A stretch of DNA of 13,168 nt from an uncultured Oscillospiraceae bacterium (GCA_910584805.1 CAJUCB010000059.1:1-13168); one strand, 5' to 3'. Counted from the stretch's first letter, positions 1 through 7,845 are shown. Notes: generated from the letters alone by a model not told the origin. Numbers and translations are program-made.

Positions 1-568
1 TCATCAGGTTCTGCTTGTTGTGGAGCCGTCCGGCGGTGTCCACCAGCACCACGTCCGCCCGTCTCGCCCGGGCGGCGTTCATGGCGTCAAAGACCACCGC
101 GGCGGGGTCAGAGCCCTGCTCATGGCGGATCACATCCACCTGGACCCGGTCGGCCCAGACGGACAGCTGGTCGGCGGCGGCGGCCCGGAAGGTATCCGCC
201 GCGGCCAGGAGGACCCGCTTGCCCTCCCCTTTCAGCCGCTGGGACAGCTTGCCAATGGTGGTGGTTTTCCCCGCGCCGTTGACGCCGATCATCAGCACCA
301 CCGCCGGGGTCCCGGAGAGGTCTAGCTCCGTCTCCCCCACGTTGAGCATCTCCGCCAGCAGGCCCCGGAGGCAGTCTTTCACCGCCTCGGGCTCTCGGAG
401 CTTCTCCTCCTTCACCCGCTTGCGAAGCTGTTCCACCGCCTCCAAGGCGGCGTCCATGCCCATGTCGGAGAGGATCAAGCCCTCCTCCAGCTCCTCATAG
501 AAGTCCTCGTCGATGGCGGAAAAGGCAGAAAATACGTTCAGCTTCTTGATCTTATCGAAAAATCCCAT
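1..568 (-). CDS. ftsY: Signal recognition particle receptor FtsY (3' end beyond window)
   Basis: FtsY is the SRP receptor GTPase. It docks ribosome-nascent-chain-SRP complexes at the membrane and passes them to SecYEG. The 189 visible residues hold the helical N domain (about 1-85) and the first half of the G domain. The P-loop GVNGAGKTTT is at 95-104, DTFRAAA at 125-131, and the G3 motif DTAGR at 177-181, followed by LHNKQNLM as the window ends. The long acidic A domain of proteobacterial FtsY is absent, so this is the short NG-type receptor common in Gram-positive bacteria. The ATG start is supported by AAGGGAG at 576-582, seven bases upstream. Only 14 bases separate it from the smc stop, so it should be co-transcribed with smc. 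The paralogue Ffh is less likely, because the N-terminal MGFFDKIKKL, the short N domain and the place behind smc are typical of FtsY. The C-terminal third is not in the window. Confidence 0.96.
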   Translation of the reverse strand, partial: MGFFDKIKKLNVFSAFSAIDEDFYEELEEGLILSDMGMDAALEAVEQLRKRVKEEKLREPEAVKDCLRGLLAEMLNVGETELDLSGTPAVVLMIGVNGAGKTTTIGKLSQRLKGEGKRVLLAAADTFRAAAADQLSVWADRVQVDVIRHEQGSDPAAVVFDAMNAARARRADVVLVDTAGRLHNKQNLM

Positions 569-582
569 ATAGGGTCTCCCTT

Positions 583-3500
583 CTAGTCTTGCTTCTTCCC
601 CAGCAGGGCTTCCGCCTGGGCCAGGTCCAGCATCAGCACCTGGCTCACCCCCTGGTGCTCCATGGTCACCCCGTAGAGCACATCCGCCCCCTCCATGGTG
701 GAGCGGCGGTGGGTGATCAGGATGAACTGGGTCGCCCCGGCCATGGAGCGCAGGCAGTGGATGAAGCGCTGGCCGTTGGCCTCGTCCAGGGCGGCTTCCA
801 CCTCGTCCACCACGCAGAAGGGGGTGGGGTGGACCTCCAAAATGGCAAAATACAAGGCGATGGCCACCAGGGCCCGTTCCCCGCCGGAGAGCAGGCTAAT
901 GGTCCGCAGGCTCTTCCCCGGGGGCTGGACCTGGATGTCAATGCCGCAGTTGAGTACATCCTCCGGGTCCTCCAACGCCAAGCTCCCCTGGCCGCCGCCA
1001 AAGAGGCGGACAAAGCTGGCGGAAAAGGCCGTCTGGATTTTTGCAAACTCCTGGCGGAAGATATCCTCCATCTCCTGGGTGATCCCGGCGATGATCCCTT
1101 CCAGCTCCTGCCGGGCGGTCTCCACGTCGGTCTTTTGCCCAAAGAGGTAGGTATAGCGCTCCTCCACCCGCTGGAACTCCTCCACCGCCCCCAGGTTCAC
1201 CCGCCCCAGGGCCCGGATGGCCTCCTTTAGGCGGCCCACCTGGGCGTTGGCGTCCCGCCCTTCCAGGGGGACGCGGATGGCCTGGGCGGCTTGGTGGCTG
1301 AGGCCGTAGCCGTCCCACAGGCGGTCCAGAAGGCGCTTTTCCTCCATCTCCGCCTGTAGCTTTTTCTGTTCCAGGGCCGCGGCCTCCCGTTGGAGGCGCA
1401 GTTGGGCCTCGTTGGCCTCCCGGGCCTCCCGCTCCGTCTGGCTGCGGCTGCGTTCCAGTTCCAGCTTCCCGGCGGCGTGGCGGCCCAGGGCCTGGGCCAC
1501 CCCCTGCCGTTCCGCCTCCAAGGCCTCTGCCTGGGCTTCCAGCTGGGCCAGTTCCTCCTGGTGCCCTTGGTTCTCCTGGCCGTAGACTGCCAAGGCCCCC
1601 TCATCTCGGTGCAGGGCGCTGGCGGCGGCGGAACGCTGGGCGCTGAGCTGTTCCAGCAGCAGGGCAAAGCTGCGCCGCTCTGCCTGGACACTGGCCAGCT
1701 CCGCCCGGAGGGCGCTGAACCGCTCGTTGTCCTCCGCCCCCTCCTGAAGCTCTGGGGCCTCCGGGGCCTGTTCCAACGCTTCCAGCTCTGTCGCTGCCGC
1801 CTGGGTGGCGGCACGGGCATCCGCTAAGGCGGCTTCGCTCTGGCGCAAGGCCCCCTGGGCCTGGGCCAGCTCCTGGCGGAGGCTCTCCTCCTGGGCACTG
1901 CGGGACAGGACGCCCCCCCGCCGGTTCACGGAACCGCCGGTCATGGAGCCCCCGGGGCGGAGGATTTCCCCGTCCAGGGTGACCACCGGGAAGCGGTAGC
2001 CCCGCTTCTTGGCCAGGCGCACCCCGTCCTCCAAGGCCTCCACCACCACCGTCCTGCCCAATAAGGACTGGGCGGCTTTTCTACAGGCTTCCGGGCAGTC
2101 CACCAAATCAGCGGCAATGGCCAGGTAGCCCGGTTCTCTCTCTATGCCCTCCTCCCGCAAAATTGCGGGGCGCAGGGCGGTCAAGGGCAGACAGGTAACC
2201 CGTCCGCCGTCTCGTCTCTTCAAATACTGTAAAACAGCCTTGCCGGCCGCCTCGTGCTCCACCAGCAGGTTTTGCAAGGCCCCGCCCAAGGCGGTCTCTA
2301 GGGCCACGGTGTAGCGGGCGTCGGTGTGGAACAGCTCCCCCACCGGGCCCAAGACCCCATGGAGCCCACCCCGCTGGGCCTGGGACATGGCAGTTTTGAC
2401 CCCCTTGGTGTAGCCCTCATAGACCCGGGACAGCTCTGAGAGCATGGACAAGCGGTCGTCCAGGGCCTGGGCCTCCATGCGCCGGGAGAGCCAAGCCTCC
2501 TGGGCCTGTTTTTCCAGGCGGCGGCACTGGTCCAGGCGTTCCTTTTGACGGCCCAGAGCCTGCTGCCGCTCTTGGCTGCGCTGGGCCCGGCTGTGCTGGG
2601 CCCGGCGCATGGCCTCCTGGGCCTGGCCTAAGGCCTCCCGCCCTGCCTGTTCCCGCTGTTCCAGGCCTTGGGCCTGGTCCCGGCGCTGTTCCAGTTGGGC
2701 GTCCAGCTGGGCCAGGGCCCTGCGCTGCTCTTCCAGGCTCCCTTGGAGCCGGGCGGCAGACTGCTTGTTCTGGCGGATGCGCTCCTCCAACAGTACGCTG
2801 CGCTGGCGGGCGGTCCGCAAGGCCTCCTCCCGTTGCGCCAGGCTGCCCCGGAGCCGCTCCCCCTTGGCCTCCACCTCCGCCAGTTGGGCGGAGAGGGCCT
2901 CGGCCTTGGCGTAGAGCTGGTCGGTGGCCCCAGCGCTCTCCTGGGCCTGGTGGCGGACGGCCTCAAAATCGGCCCGGGCCTTGGCGGCGGCGGCGCGGTG
3001 GCCGTCCAGCTTGTCCATCCACAGGGAGACTTCCAATACCTTCAACTCCTCTTGGAGGGCCAGGTATTTGGTGGCCTTTTCCGCCTGCTCCTTCAGAGGG
3101 GCCCGTTGGAGCTCCAACTCTTCCAGCTTGTCGCCAATGCGCAGCAGGTTTTCCTGGGTGCGCTCTAGCTTACGCTCTGTCTCCTCCTTCTGGTGGCGGC
3201 AGCGGGAGATGCCCGCGGCCTCCTCGAAGATTTCCCGGCGCTGGGTGCTCTTGGCGGAGAGGATTTCGTCGATCTTCCCCTGGCCGATGAGGGCGTAGCC
3301 CTCCTGACCCAGGCCGGTGTCCATGAACAGGGTGTTGACATCCCGCAGGCGCACCTGCTGGCCGTTGAGGGCGTATTCGCTCTCCCCGGAGCGGTAGTAC
3401 CGCCGGGTGACGGTGACCTCGTCGCCGCCATCGGGGAGCATCCCGCTGCAGTGGTCCAGGGTCAGGGATACCTGGGCAAAGCCCTGGCGCTTGCGCAGCC

Positions 3501-3708
3501 GGGTGCCGCCAAAAATGACGTCCTCCATGCGCCCGCCCCGGAGCTGCTTCACCGATTGTTCCCCCAGCACCCAGCGGATGGCATCGGAGATATTGGACTT
3601 GCCGCTGCCGTTGGGGCCCACCACGGCGGTGAGGGGATGGTCGAAGGAGAGGACCGTTTTATCCGGGAATGATTTGAATCCCTGCAATTCCAGCGTCTTG
3701 AGGCGCAC
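583..3708 (-). CDS. smc: Chromosome segregation ATPase SMC, short-armed
   Basis: SMC is the condensin ATPase that, with ScpA and ScpB, extrudes DNA loops and separates sister chromosomes. The 1041 residues show the full family plan. The Walker A motif GPNGSGKS is at 31-38, and the Q-loop region IGQGKIDEIL at 141-150. An N-terminal coiled coil covers about 170-430. The hinge covers about 430-595 and ends in the glycine pattern GGSMTGGS (586-593). A C-terminal coiled coil covers about 605-835. The signature LLSGGERAL is at 939-947, and Walker B with D-loop FCVVDEVEAALDE at 964-976. ATPase residues look intact. It is about 145 residues shorter than B. subtilis SMC (1186), with the loss split between both arms; a Pro/Gly-bearing break lies at about 648-660. 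The start is GTG, chosen because AGGAGG (3715-3720) sits six bases upstream and MRLKTLELQGFKSF is the usual N-terminus. A strong promoter lies just upstream; ftsY follows after 14 bases. Confidence 0.97.
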   Translation of the reverse strand: MRLKTLELQGFKSFPDKTVLSFDHPLTAVVGPNGSGKSNISDAIRWVLGEQSVKQLRGGRMEDVIFGGTRLRKRQGFAQVSLTLDHCSGMLPDGGDEVTVTRRYYRSGESEYALNGQQVRLRDVNTLFMDTGLGQEGYALIGQGKIDEILSAKSTQRREIFEEAAGISRCRHQKEETERKLERTQENLLRIGDKLEELELQRAPLKEQAEKATKYLALQEELKVLEVSLWMDKLDGHRAAAAKARADFEAVRHQAQESAGATDQLYAKAEALSAQLAEVEAKGERLRGSLAQREEALRTARQRSVLLEERIRQNKQSAARLQGSLEEQRRALAQLDAQLEQRRDQAQGLEQREQAGREALGQAQEAMRRAQHSRAQRSQERQQALGRQKERLDQCRRLEKQAQEAWLSRRMEAQALDDRLSMLSELSRVYEGYTKGVKTAMSQAQRGGLHGVLGPVGELFHTDARYTVALETALGGALQNLLVEHEAAGKAVLQYLKRRDGGRVTCLPLTALRPAILREEGIEREPGYLAIAADLVDCPEACRKAAQSLLGRTVVVEALEDGVRLAKKRGYRFPVVTLDGEILRPGGSMTGGSVNRRGGVLSRSAQEESLRQELAQAQGALRQSEAALADARAATQAAATELEALEQAPEAPELQEGAEDNERFSALRAELASVQAERRSFALLLEQLSAQRSAAASALHRDEGALAVYGQENQGHQEELAQLEAQAEALEAERQGVAQALGRHAAGKLELERSRSQTEREAREANEAQLRLQREAAALEQKKLQAEMEEKRLLDRLWDGYGLSHQAAQAIRVPLEGRDANAQVGRLKEAIRALGRVNLGAVEEFQRVEERYTYLFGQKTDVETARQELEGIIAGITQEMEDIFRQEFAKIQTAFSASFVRLFGGGQGSLALEDPEDVLNCGIDIQVQPPGKSLRTISLLSGGERALVAIALYFAILEVHPTPFCVVDEVEAALDEANGQRFIHCLRSMAGATQFILITHRRSTMEGADVLYGVTMEHQGVSQVLMLDLAQAEALLGKKQD

Positions 3709-3714
3709 GGCCCT

Positions 3715-3720
3715 CCTCCT
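3715..3720 (-). promoter_or_regulatory. Ribosome binding site of smc
   Basis: AGGAGG on the minus strand lies six bases before a GTG codon. It fixes the smc start at GTG (3706-3708), where no ATG is available at the proper N-terminus. Confidence 0.85.
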
Positions 3721-3745
3721 CTCCCAAATTAGTGTTTTACAGTTT

Positions 3746-3774
3746 ATTATACCAATTTAGTGGCGGTTTTGCAA
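3746..3774 (-). promoter_or_regulatory. Vegetative (sigma-A type) promoter for smc-ftsY
   Basis: Read on the minus strand, TTGCAA (3769-3774) is followed by exactly 17 bases and then a perfect TATAAT (3746-3751). Transcription would begin near 3739, giving a leader of about 30 bases that carries the smc ribosome site. The stretch is locally AT-rich in a GC-rich neighbourhood. It explains how smc is expressed although the channel gene upstream ends in a terminator-like hairpin. The promoter overlaps the last codons of the small ORF at 3747-3923. Confidence 0.8.
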
Positions 3775-3923
3775 CGGGGAAATCGACGGCTGTTTTGCCG
3801 GGAAGAAGGGGCATCGTTTTCCAATGCATTGATTGTTCTGTGCAGCATAGCGGCAAGCCACAGGGGGACGTCTATTTCCAGATATTCCAGCGGGGCCTTG
3901 CAGGTCAAACACTCTTCTTTCAC
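3747..3923 (-). CDS. Small unrecognised ORF, 58 residues, possible gene remnant
   Basis: A 58-codon ORF starts at GTG (3921-3923) with a strong ribosome site, AGGAGAG (3931-3937), seven bases upstream. It ends at TAA (3747-3749). The product begins MKEECLTCKAPLEYLEIDVP. From memory, the first 16 residues resemble the N-terminal CxxC segment of the clostridial DUF5714 proteins, which carry a zinc-ribbon-like start and then a methyltransferase-like domain. Here the rest (WLAAMLHRTINALEND, then a basic Ser/Arg-rich tail) does not look like that family. Only C5 and C8, plus a lone C51, remain, too few for a normal four-Cys zinc site. Its end overlaps the smc promoter. It could be a decayed remnant, a real small protein, or a chance frame. 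The good ribosome site argues for a real start; the odd composition of the second half argues for decay. Confidence 0.4.
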   Translation of the reverse strand: MKEECLTCKAPLEYLEIDVPLWLAAMLHRTINALENDAPSSRQNSRRFPRCKTATKLV

Positions 3924-3960
3924 AGACGAACTCTCCTATCTTGTTTCATGTACAACGAGC

Positions 3961-3988
3961 AAACGCCGCCGGAACCCCGGCGGCGTTT
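3961..3988 (-). terminator. Hairpin terminator after the ammonium channel gene
   Basis: A perfect 12-bp inverted repeat, AAACGCCGCCGG / CCGGCGGCGTTT, with a four-base loop lies 21 bases past the channel stop codon. Read on the minus strand, the stem ends in TTT and runs into GCTCGTTG, so the U-tract is weak although the stem is very stable. The symmetry means it could also act on the plus strand, but no plus-strand gene ends here. Confidence 0.7.
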
Positions 3989-4009
3989 CTGTTATCGTTC
4001 CCAGAAGCC

Positions 4010-5233
4010 TTACAGCTCCACGACTTCCTCCACTTCCTCTTCCACGAAGAAGTCGCTCTCGTCGTTGTAGGTGTCCTCCTTGGTGCCAAAGAAACCCAGG
4101 ATACCCCCGGTGATGCGGCCCAGGATCAGGCCCACCACCACGGTGGTCACCACCGCGCCCACCTGGGCGCCTACGTTGTGGTTGATGCCGATGGCGAACA
4201 GGCCGCCCAGCAGGCCGGGCATCCCGTGGAGGTTATGCACACCGCAGGTGTCCGTGCCCCGGATGAGCTTGCTGATCCGGGGGGCGATGAGGGAGAAGCC
4301 CAGGGTGCTCAGGGTACCGGCACAGATGCCAATGAACATGGCAAACCCGGGGCTGGCGGTGGAGCACACGGAGCCGATGCACACGCCGCCGGCCAGGGCC
4401 GCGTTGGCAATGTCCTCCACCTCAATCTTCCCACGGATGAGCTTGGTGAAGATGTAGGTGGCCAGGGTGGAGCCGCACAGGGCCAGGACGGTATTCAGGG
4501 CCGTCAGGTAGGTGCGCTCCGGGGAGGCCACAGAGCTGGTGAAGGAGGGCCAGAACAGCCACAGCACCATGCTGCCCAAGAGGCAGAACTCGTTGCTGAC
4601 TTTGTTGGTCTTGGGGGCGGGCTTGTTCTTGAACTTCCGGTCCGTGGTCGCCACCACCCCCAGGCCGAAGTAAGCGCCAAAGGCATGGATGGCCACAGAG
4701 CCGCCGGTGTCCAAAAAGCCCCGGAACACGCCGCTCTCCAAGAGCAGCCATTCATTGAAGATATAGCCCACGGTGAACAGGATAGCCAGGATAAAATACT
4801 GGTCCATCTTCAGCCGCCCCAGCACGGCCCCCATGCAGATCAGCAGGCTGGCCGCGGCGAACTCCGCGAAGAGGAAGCCGCTGATGTTCATCACCTGGTA
4901 CTCCCCTGGCAGGAAGCTCTTGGCCGCCATGTACACGGGGATGGCGATGCTCACCGCCAGGAAGGTGGCCGTCAGGGAGGAGAACTCATGGCCCCGGAGG
5001 AACACCATCAGGAAGCCGAAGCCCACCAGGAGCATGGCCAGGATGTGGATGCTTCTGGTATAGTTCACCGCGTCAAAAATGGTCTGGGTGGTGCCGTCCA
5101 AATTCTCCATGGGGACGAGCCCCGCCATCCCGGTCTCCACGCCCTCGTTCACGGACGGGAAGAAGCCCATGGACAAGGCGACGGTGATCAGGAGGAAGAT
5201 AATGAGCAGCCCAACGCTTTTGTTGGATTTCAT
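4010..5233 (-). CDS. amt: Rhesus-type ammonium channel (Amt/Rh family)
   Basis: This is a membrane channel for ammonia/ammonium of the Amt/Mep/Rh superfamily, probably trimeric. The 407 residues give about 11 membrane segments, the first at about 7-27, and end in an acidic cytoplasmic tail (about 385-407, rich in D and E). The motifs are those of the Rh branch, not bacterial AmtB: GGSVAIHAFGAYFG (177-190), LGSMVLWLFWPSF (219-231), AALAGGVCIGS (278-288) and DTCGVHNLHGMPG (328-340). The pore twin histidines should be H183 and H336, and the likely gating phenylalanines F125 and F231. No glnK/PII gene adjoins it, which fits the Rh branch and not the usual glnK-amtB pair. The start ATG has a GAGAGG-type ribosome site about 12 bases upstream, a little far. 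A candidate promoter and folded leader lie upstream, and a hairpin terminator follows. The superfamily call is certain and the Rh assignment strong; the transported species (ammonia or perhaps CO2) is not settled by sequence. Confidence 0.93.
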   Translation of the reverse strand: MKSNKSVGLLIIFLLITVALSMGFFPSVNEGVETGMAGLVPMENLDGTTQTIFDAVNYTRSIHILAMLLVGFGFLMVFLRGHEFSSLTATFLAVSIAIPVYMAAKSFLPGEYQVMNISGFLFAEFAAASLLICMGAVLGRLKMDQYFILAILFTVGYIFNEWLLLESGVFRGFLDTGGSVAIHAFGAYFGLGVVATTDRKFKNKPAPKTNKVSNEFCLLGSMVLWLFWPSFTSSVASPERTYLTALNTVLALCGSTLATYIFTKLIRGKIEVEDIANAALAGGVCIGSVCSTASPGFAMFIGICAGTLSTLGFSLIAPRISKLIRGTDTCGVHNLHGMPGLLGGLFAIGINHNVGAQVGAVVTTVVVGLILGRITGGILGFFGTKEDTYNDESDFFVEEEVEEVVEL

Positions 5234-5267
5234 TGCGATACACGATCCTCTCTTAGTAATCTAACGG

Positions 5268-5335
5268 GAAGAAAAACCTCCGTTTTGACCCACGGCCTCC
5301 GGCGGGGTACGCCACGGGCCACCGGGCTTTTCTTC
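5268..5335 (-). promoter_or_regulatory. Possible structured leader RNA of the ammonium channel gene
   Basis: On the minus strand GAAGAAAAGCC (5325-5335) can pair with GGTTTTTCTTC (5268-5278) as an 11-bp stem with one G-U pair. The stem encloses about 46 GC-rich bases that can form an inner hairpin (GGCC...GGCG-loop-CGCC...GGCC). The 3' arm is U-rich, so the element could work as an attenuator. It lies between a candidate promoter and the channel start. I could not match it to a named riboswitch, and pairing by chance in GC-rich sequence remains possible. Confidence 0.35.
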
Positions 5336-5343
5336 AACTATAG

Positions 5344-5372
5344 AGACTAACACCATTTATTTTCTCTGTCAA
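5344..5372 (-). promoter_or_regulatory. Candidate promoter for the ammonium channel gene
   Basis: A consensus -35 box TTGACA (5367-5372) is followed by 17 bases and a poor -10 box TAGTCT (5344-5349) on the minus strand. Transcription would start near 5337, at the foot of the leader stem. The weak -10 suggests either an activator or a different real promoter. Between here and the metH stop (5410), a run of six T (5385-5390, minus strand) follows a C-rich stretch. That could be part of a metH terminator, but the stem is weak and I do not call it. Confidence 0.4.
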
Positions 5373-5409
5373 CTACTTCAAGGGAAAAAACGTGGGGGGC
5401 TTGCTTTTT

Positions 5410-7821
5410 TCACCCCTCCCCCAGGACTTCCTGGGCATAGTGTACCGTCTCCATGGCGTCCCTGGCGTAGCGGTCGGCGTGGATGCTCTGGGCATACTCC
5501 CCGGTGATCACCGCGCCCCCTACCACCACCTTGCAGGGCAATCCCGCCGCCCGGAGCTGGCGGATGGTCTCCGCCATGTAAGGCGCGGTGGTGGTCATCA
5601 GGGCAGAGAGGCCCACCAGGGGGACGCCGTGCTCCCGAACCGCCGCTACAATGGCCTCCGGGGCCACGTCCTTCCCCAGGTCCAGGACCCGGAAGCGGTA
5701 GCTCTCCAGGAGCACCTTGACGATATTCTTCCCGATGTCGTGGATATCCCCCTTCACCGTGGCCAGCAGGATCTGGGGGGCCCCGGTACTCTCTCCCGCC
5801 GGGAGGTACTCCTTCAGCCGCTGGAAGGCCGCCTTGGCCGCCTCGGCGCTCATGAGCAGTTGGGGCAGGAACAGCGTCCCCTTTTCAAAGCCCTGGCCTA
5901 CCTGGTCCAGGGCGGGGACCAGCTCATGGTTGATGATGTCCAAAATCTCCCGGCCGCTCTCTGCCAGGGCCTTGGCCTGGGCGGCCGCCTGCTCCTGCAG
6001 GCCCTTGCACACCGATGCCTTGAGGTCCTGTTCCTCCCTAGGGGCGGCGGAAGCGGCGGGGGCGGCGGGGGCAGCCGTCGTCGGGGCCACCGTCCCTTGG
6101 AAGGCGGCCATATACGCTTGGCAGTTCTCGTCCAAGCCCTGCAACGCCCGGTAGGCGCAGAACGCGCCCATCATCGGCTCGCTGAGGGGGTTGATGATGG
6201 CGCCATCCAACCCCTGCTCCAAGGCCATGGTGAAGAAGGCCTGGTTGAGCAGCTCCCGCCGGGGCAGGCCGAAGGACACGTTGGACACCCCCAGGGCCGT
6301 CTTGACCCCCAGGGCCGTCTTGGCCCGGCGGAGGGTTTCCAGGGTCACCTGGGCGTTGTCCGCCCCGGCACTGACGGGCATGGTCAGCCCGTCCACCAAC
6401 AGCTCCCGCCGGGGGATGCCCAGGGCCTGCGCCCGCTGGACGATTTTTTCCGCAATGGCCACCCGCCCCTCCGCCGTGGGAGGGATGCCCGTGTCGTCCA
6501 GGGTCAGGCACACCAGGCCCCCGCCGTACTTCTTCACCAGGGGGAGGATGGCGCATAAGCTCTCCTCCTTGCCGTTGACGGAGTTGATAAGGGGCTTTCC
6601 GTTGTACCGCCGCAGGGCCCGTTCCATGGCCACCGGGTCGGAGCTGTCCAGCTGCAAGGGCAGGCCGGTGACGGCCTGGATGGCCTCCATGGTCTGGGTG
6701 AGCACCGCAGGCTCGTCCAATCCCGGCAGCCCCACGTTTACGTCCAGGATGTACGCCCCCGCCTCCTCCTGCTTCAAGGCCTCATTGAGGACATAGCCGC
6801 TGTCCCCCTCCCGGAGGGCAGCTTGGAGCTTTTTCTTCCCGGTGGGGTTGATGCGCTCCCCGATGATCACAGGGTCCTTCCCGTCCAGGGCCACCGCCTG
6901 GCAGTAAGAGGAGATGAACAGGGTGTCCTTCTCCTCCACCTTGGGCAGGGGGATGGCCTGGGTGGCCTGGATGAGGGCGGACAGATGCGCCGGGGTGGTG
7001 CCGCAGCAGCCCCCTAGGAGGGTGGCCATTGGGGCCAAGGCCGCCAACTGGGCCGCAAAGTCTGAGGGGGCCAGGTCATACACCGCCTTGCCCTCCAAGC
7101 TCCGGGGCAGTCCCGCGTTGGGCTGGAAGAACAGGGGGGTGGAGCTGTCTGCCCAGAGGGCCTGCGCCACGTCAGTGAGCTCTTTGGGCCCCAGGCCGCA
7201 GTTCAGGCCGATGGCGTCCACCCCCAAGCCCTCCAACAGGGCCACCGCCCCCCGGGGGGAACCCCCGGTGAGGAGCTTGCCGCTGCCGTCGAAAATCAGG
7301 CTGGCAAAGATGGGCAGGCTGCTGTTCTCCTTGGCCGCCACCACGGCGGCTTTCATCTCGTAGAGGTCGCTGATGGTCTCGATGAGGATGCAGTCCGCCC
7401 CTGCCCCCTGGGCGGCCCGGATGGGCTCTGCCAAGAGGGCCACGGCGTCCTCAAAATCCAGGTCCCCGTAGGGCTTCAACAGCTTCCCGGTGGGGCCGAT
7501 GTCGGCGCAGACATAGCCATCGCTGACCCCCTCCGCCGCCATAGCGGCCCGGACATTCTCCACCGCCGCTGTCACCACTTGGGCGGGGGTGAGGCCGTAG
7601 GGGGCCAGCTTGGGGGCGGTGGCGCCGAAGGTGTTGGTGGTGATGAGGCGGCACCCCGCCTGAAGGTAAGCCCGGTGGACCCCCTGCACCGCCGTGGGGT
7701 TCTCCACACTCCACACATCCGGCAGCAAGCCCTCTGGCAGCCCTGCCCCTTGGAGCATACTCCCCATGCCGCCGTCGAAGTAGAGACGGCGGGTTTTCAG
7801 TTCTTCTAACAGGGGCTTCAT
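5410..7821 (-). CDS. metH: Cobalamin-dependent methionine synthase, short form without reactivation domain
   Basis: MetH transfers the methyl group of 5-methyltetrahydrofolate through methylcobalamin to homocysteine, giving methionine in the cytosol. Domains of the 803 residues: the homocysteine-binding barrel is at about 1-290, with zinc ligands C208 (GLNCG) and C272-C273 (GGCCG). The pterin-binding barrel is at about 315-565 (GERINPTGKK 321-330, SNVSFGLP 513-520). A Pro/Ala-rich linker covers 579-594, the B12 cap about 597-675, and the B12 domain about 680-803. The base-off motif GDIHDIG is at 691-697, with H694 as the cobalt ligand. The protein stops there. The C-terminal AdoMet-binding reactivation domain of E. 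coli MetH (about 1227 residues) is missing, as in Thermotoga-type enzymes, and is encoded by the gene 24 bases upstream. The ATG has a GGGGGG-rich ribosome site five bases upstream. It is the last gene of the methionine operon. All catalytic residues I can check are present. Confidence 0.95.
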   Translation of the reverse strand: MKPLLEELKTRRLYFDGGMGSMLQGAGLPEGLLPDVWSVENPTAVQGVHRAYLQAGCRLITTNTFGATAPKLAPYGLTPAQVVTAAVENVRAAMAAEGVSDGYVCADIGPTGKLLKPYGDLDFEDAVALLAEPIRAAQGAGADCILIETISDLYEMKAAVVAAKENSSLPIFASLIFDGSGKLLTGGSPRGAVALLEGLGVDAIGLNCGLGPKELTDVAQALWADSSTPLFFQPNAGLPRSLEGKAVYDLAPSDFAAQLAALAPMATLLGGCCGTTPAHLSALIQATQAIPLPKVEEKDTLFISSYCQAVALDGKDPVIIGERINPTGKKKLQAALREGDSGYVLNEALKQEEAGAYILDVNVGLPGLDEPAVLTQTMEAIQAVTGLPLQLDSSDPVAMERALRRYNGKPLINSVNGKEESLCAILPLVKKYGGGLVCLTLDDTGIPPTAEGRVAIAEKIVQRAQALGIPRRELLVDGLTMPVSAGADNAQVTLETLRRAKTALGVKTALGVSNVSFGLPRRELLNQAFFTMALEQGLDGAIINPLSEPMMGAFCAYRALQGLDENCQAYMAAFQGTVAPTTAAPAAPAASAAPREEQDLKASVCKGLQEQAAAQAKALAESGREILDIINHELVPALDQVGQGFEKGTLFLPQLLMSAEAAKAAFQRLKEYLPAGESTGAPQILLATVKGDIHDIGKNIVKVLLESYRFRVLDLGKDVAPEAIVAAVREHGVPLVGLSALMTTTAPYMAETIRQLRAAGLPCKVVVGGAVITGEYAQSIHADRYARDAMETVHYAQEVLGEG

Positions 7822-7845
7822 AAGCGCCCCCCTTTCTCTCGGAAT

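Noticed and set aside
3941..5350. A 469-codon open frame on the plus strand opposite the ammonium channel gene
   Set aside because: It is rich in His, Gly, Gln and Glu with no recognisable motif, and it is the mirror of a well-supported membrane channel. GC-rich genes often leave long open antisense frames.
5385..5422. Possible metH terminator (G-rich stretch, C-rich stretch, then six T on the minus strand)
   Set aside because: The stem is at most about four pairs with a 13-base loop, and it is separated from the T-run by several bases, so it is too weak to call.
6288..6322. Tandem 18-bp direct repeat inside metH encoding KTALGV twice
   Set aside because: The region has normal length against other MetH proteins, where one copy aligns to a less similar KEELGV-like stretch. 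It looks like chance similarity and not an expansion.
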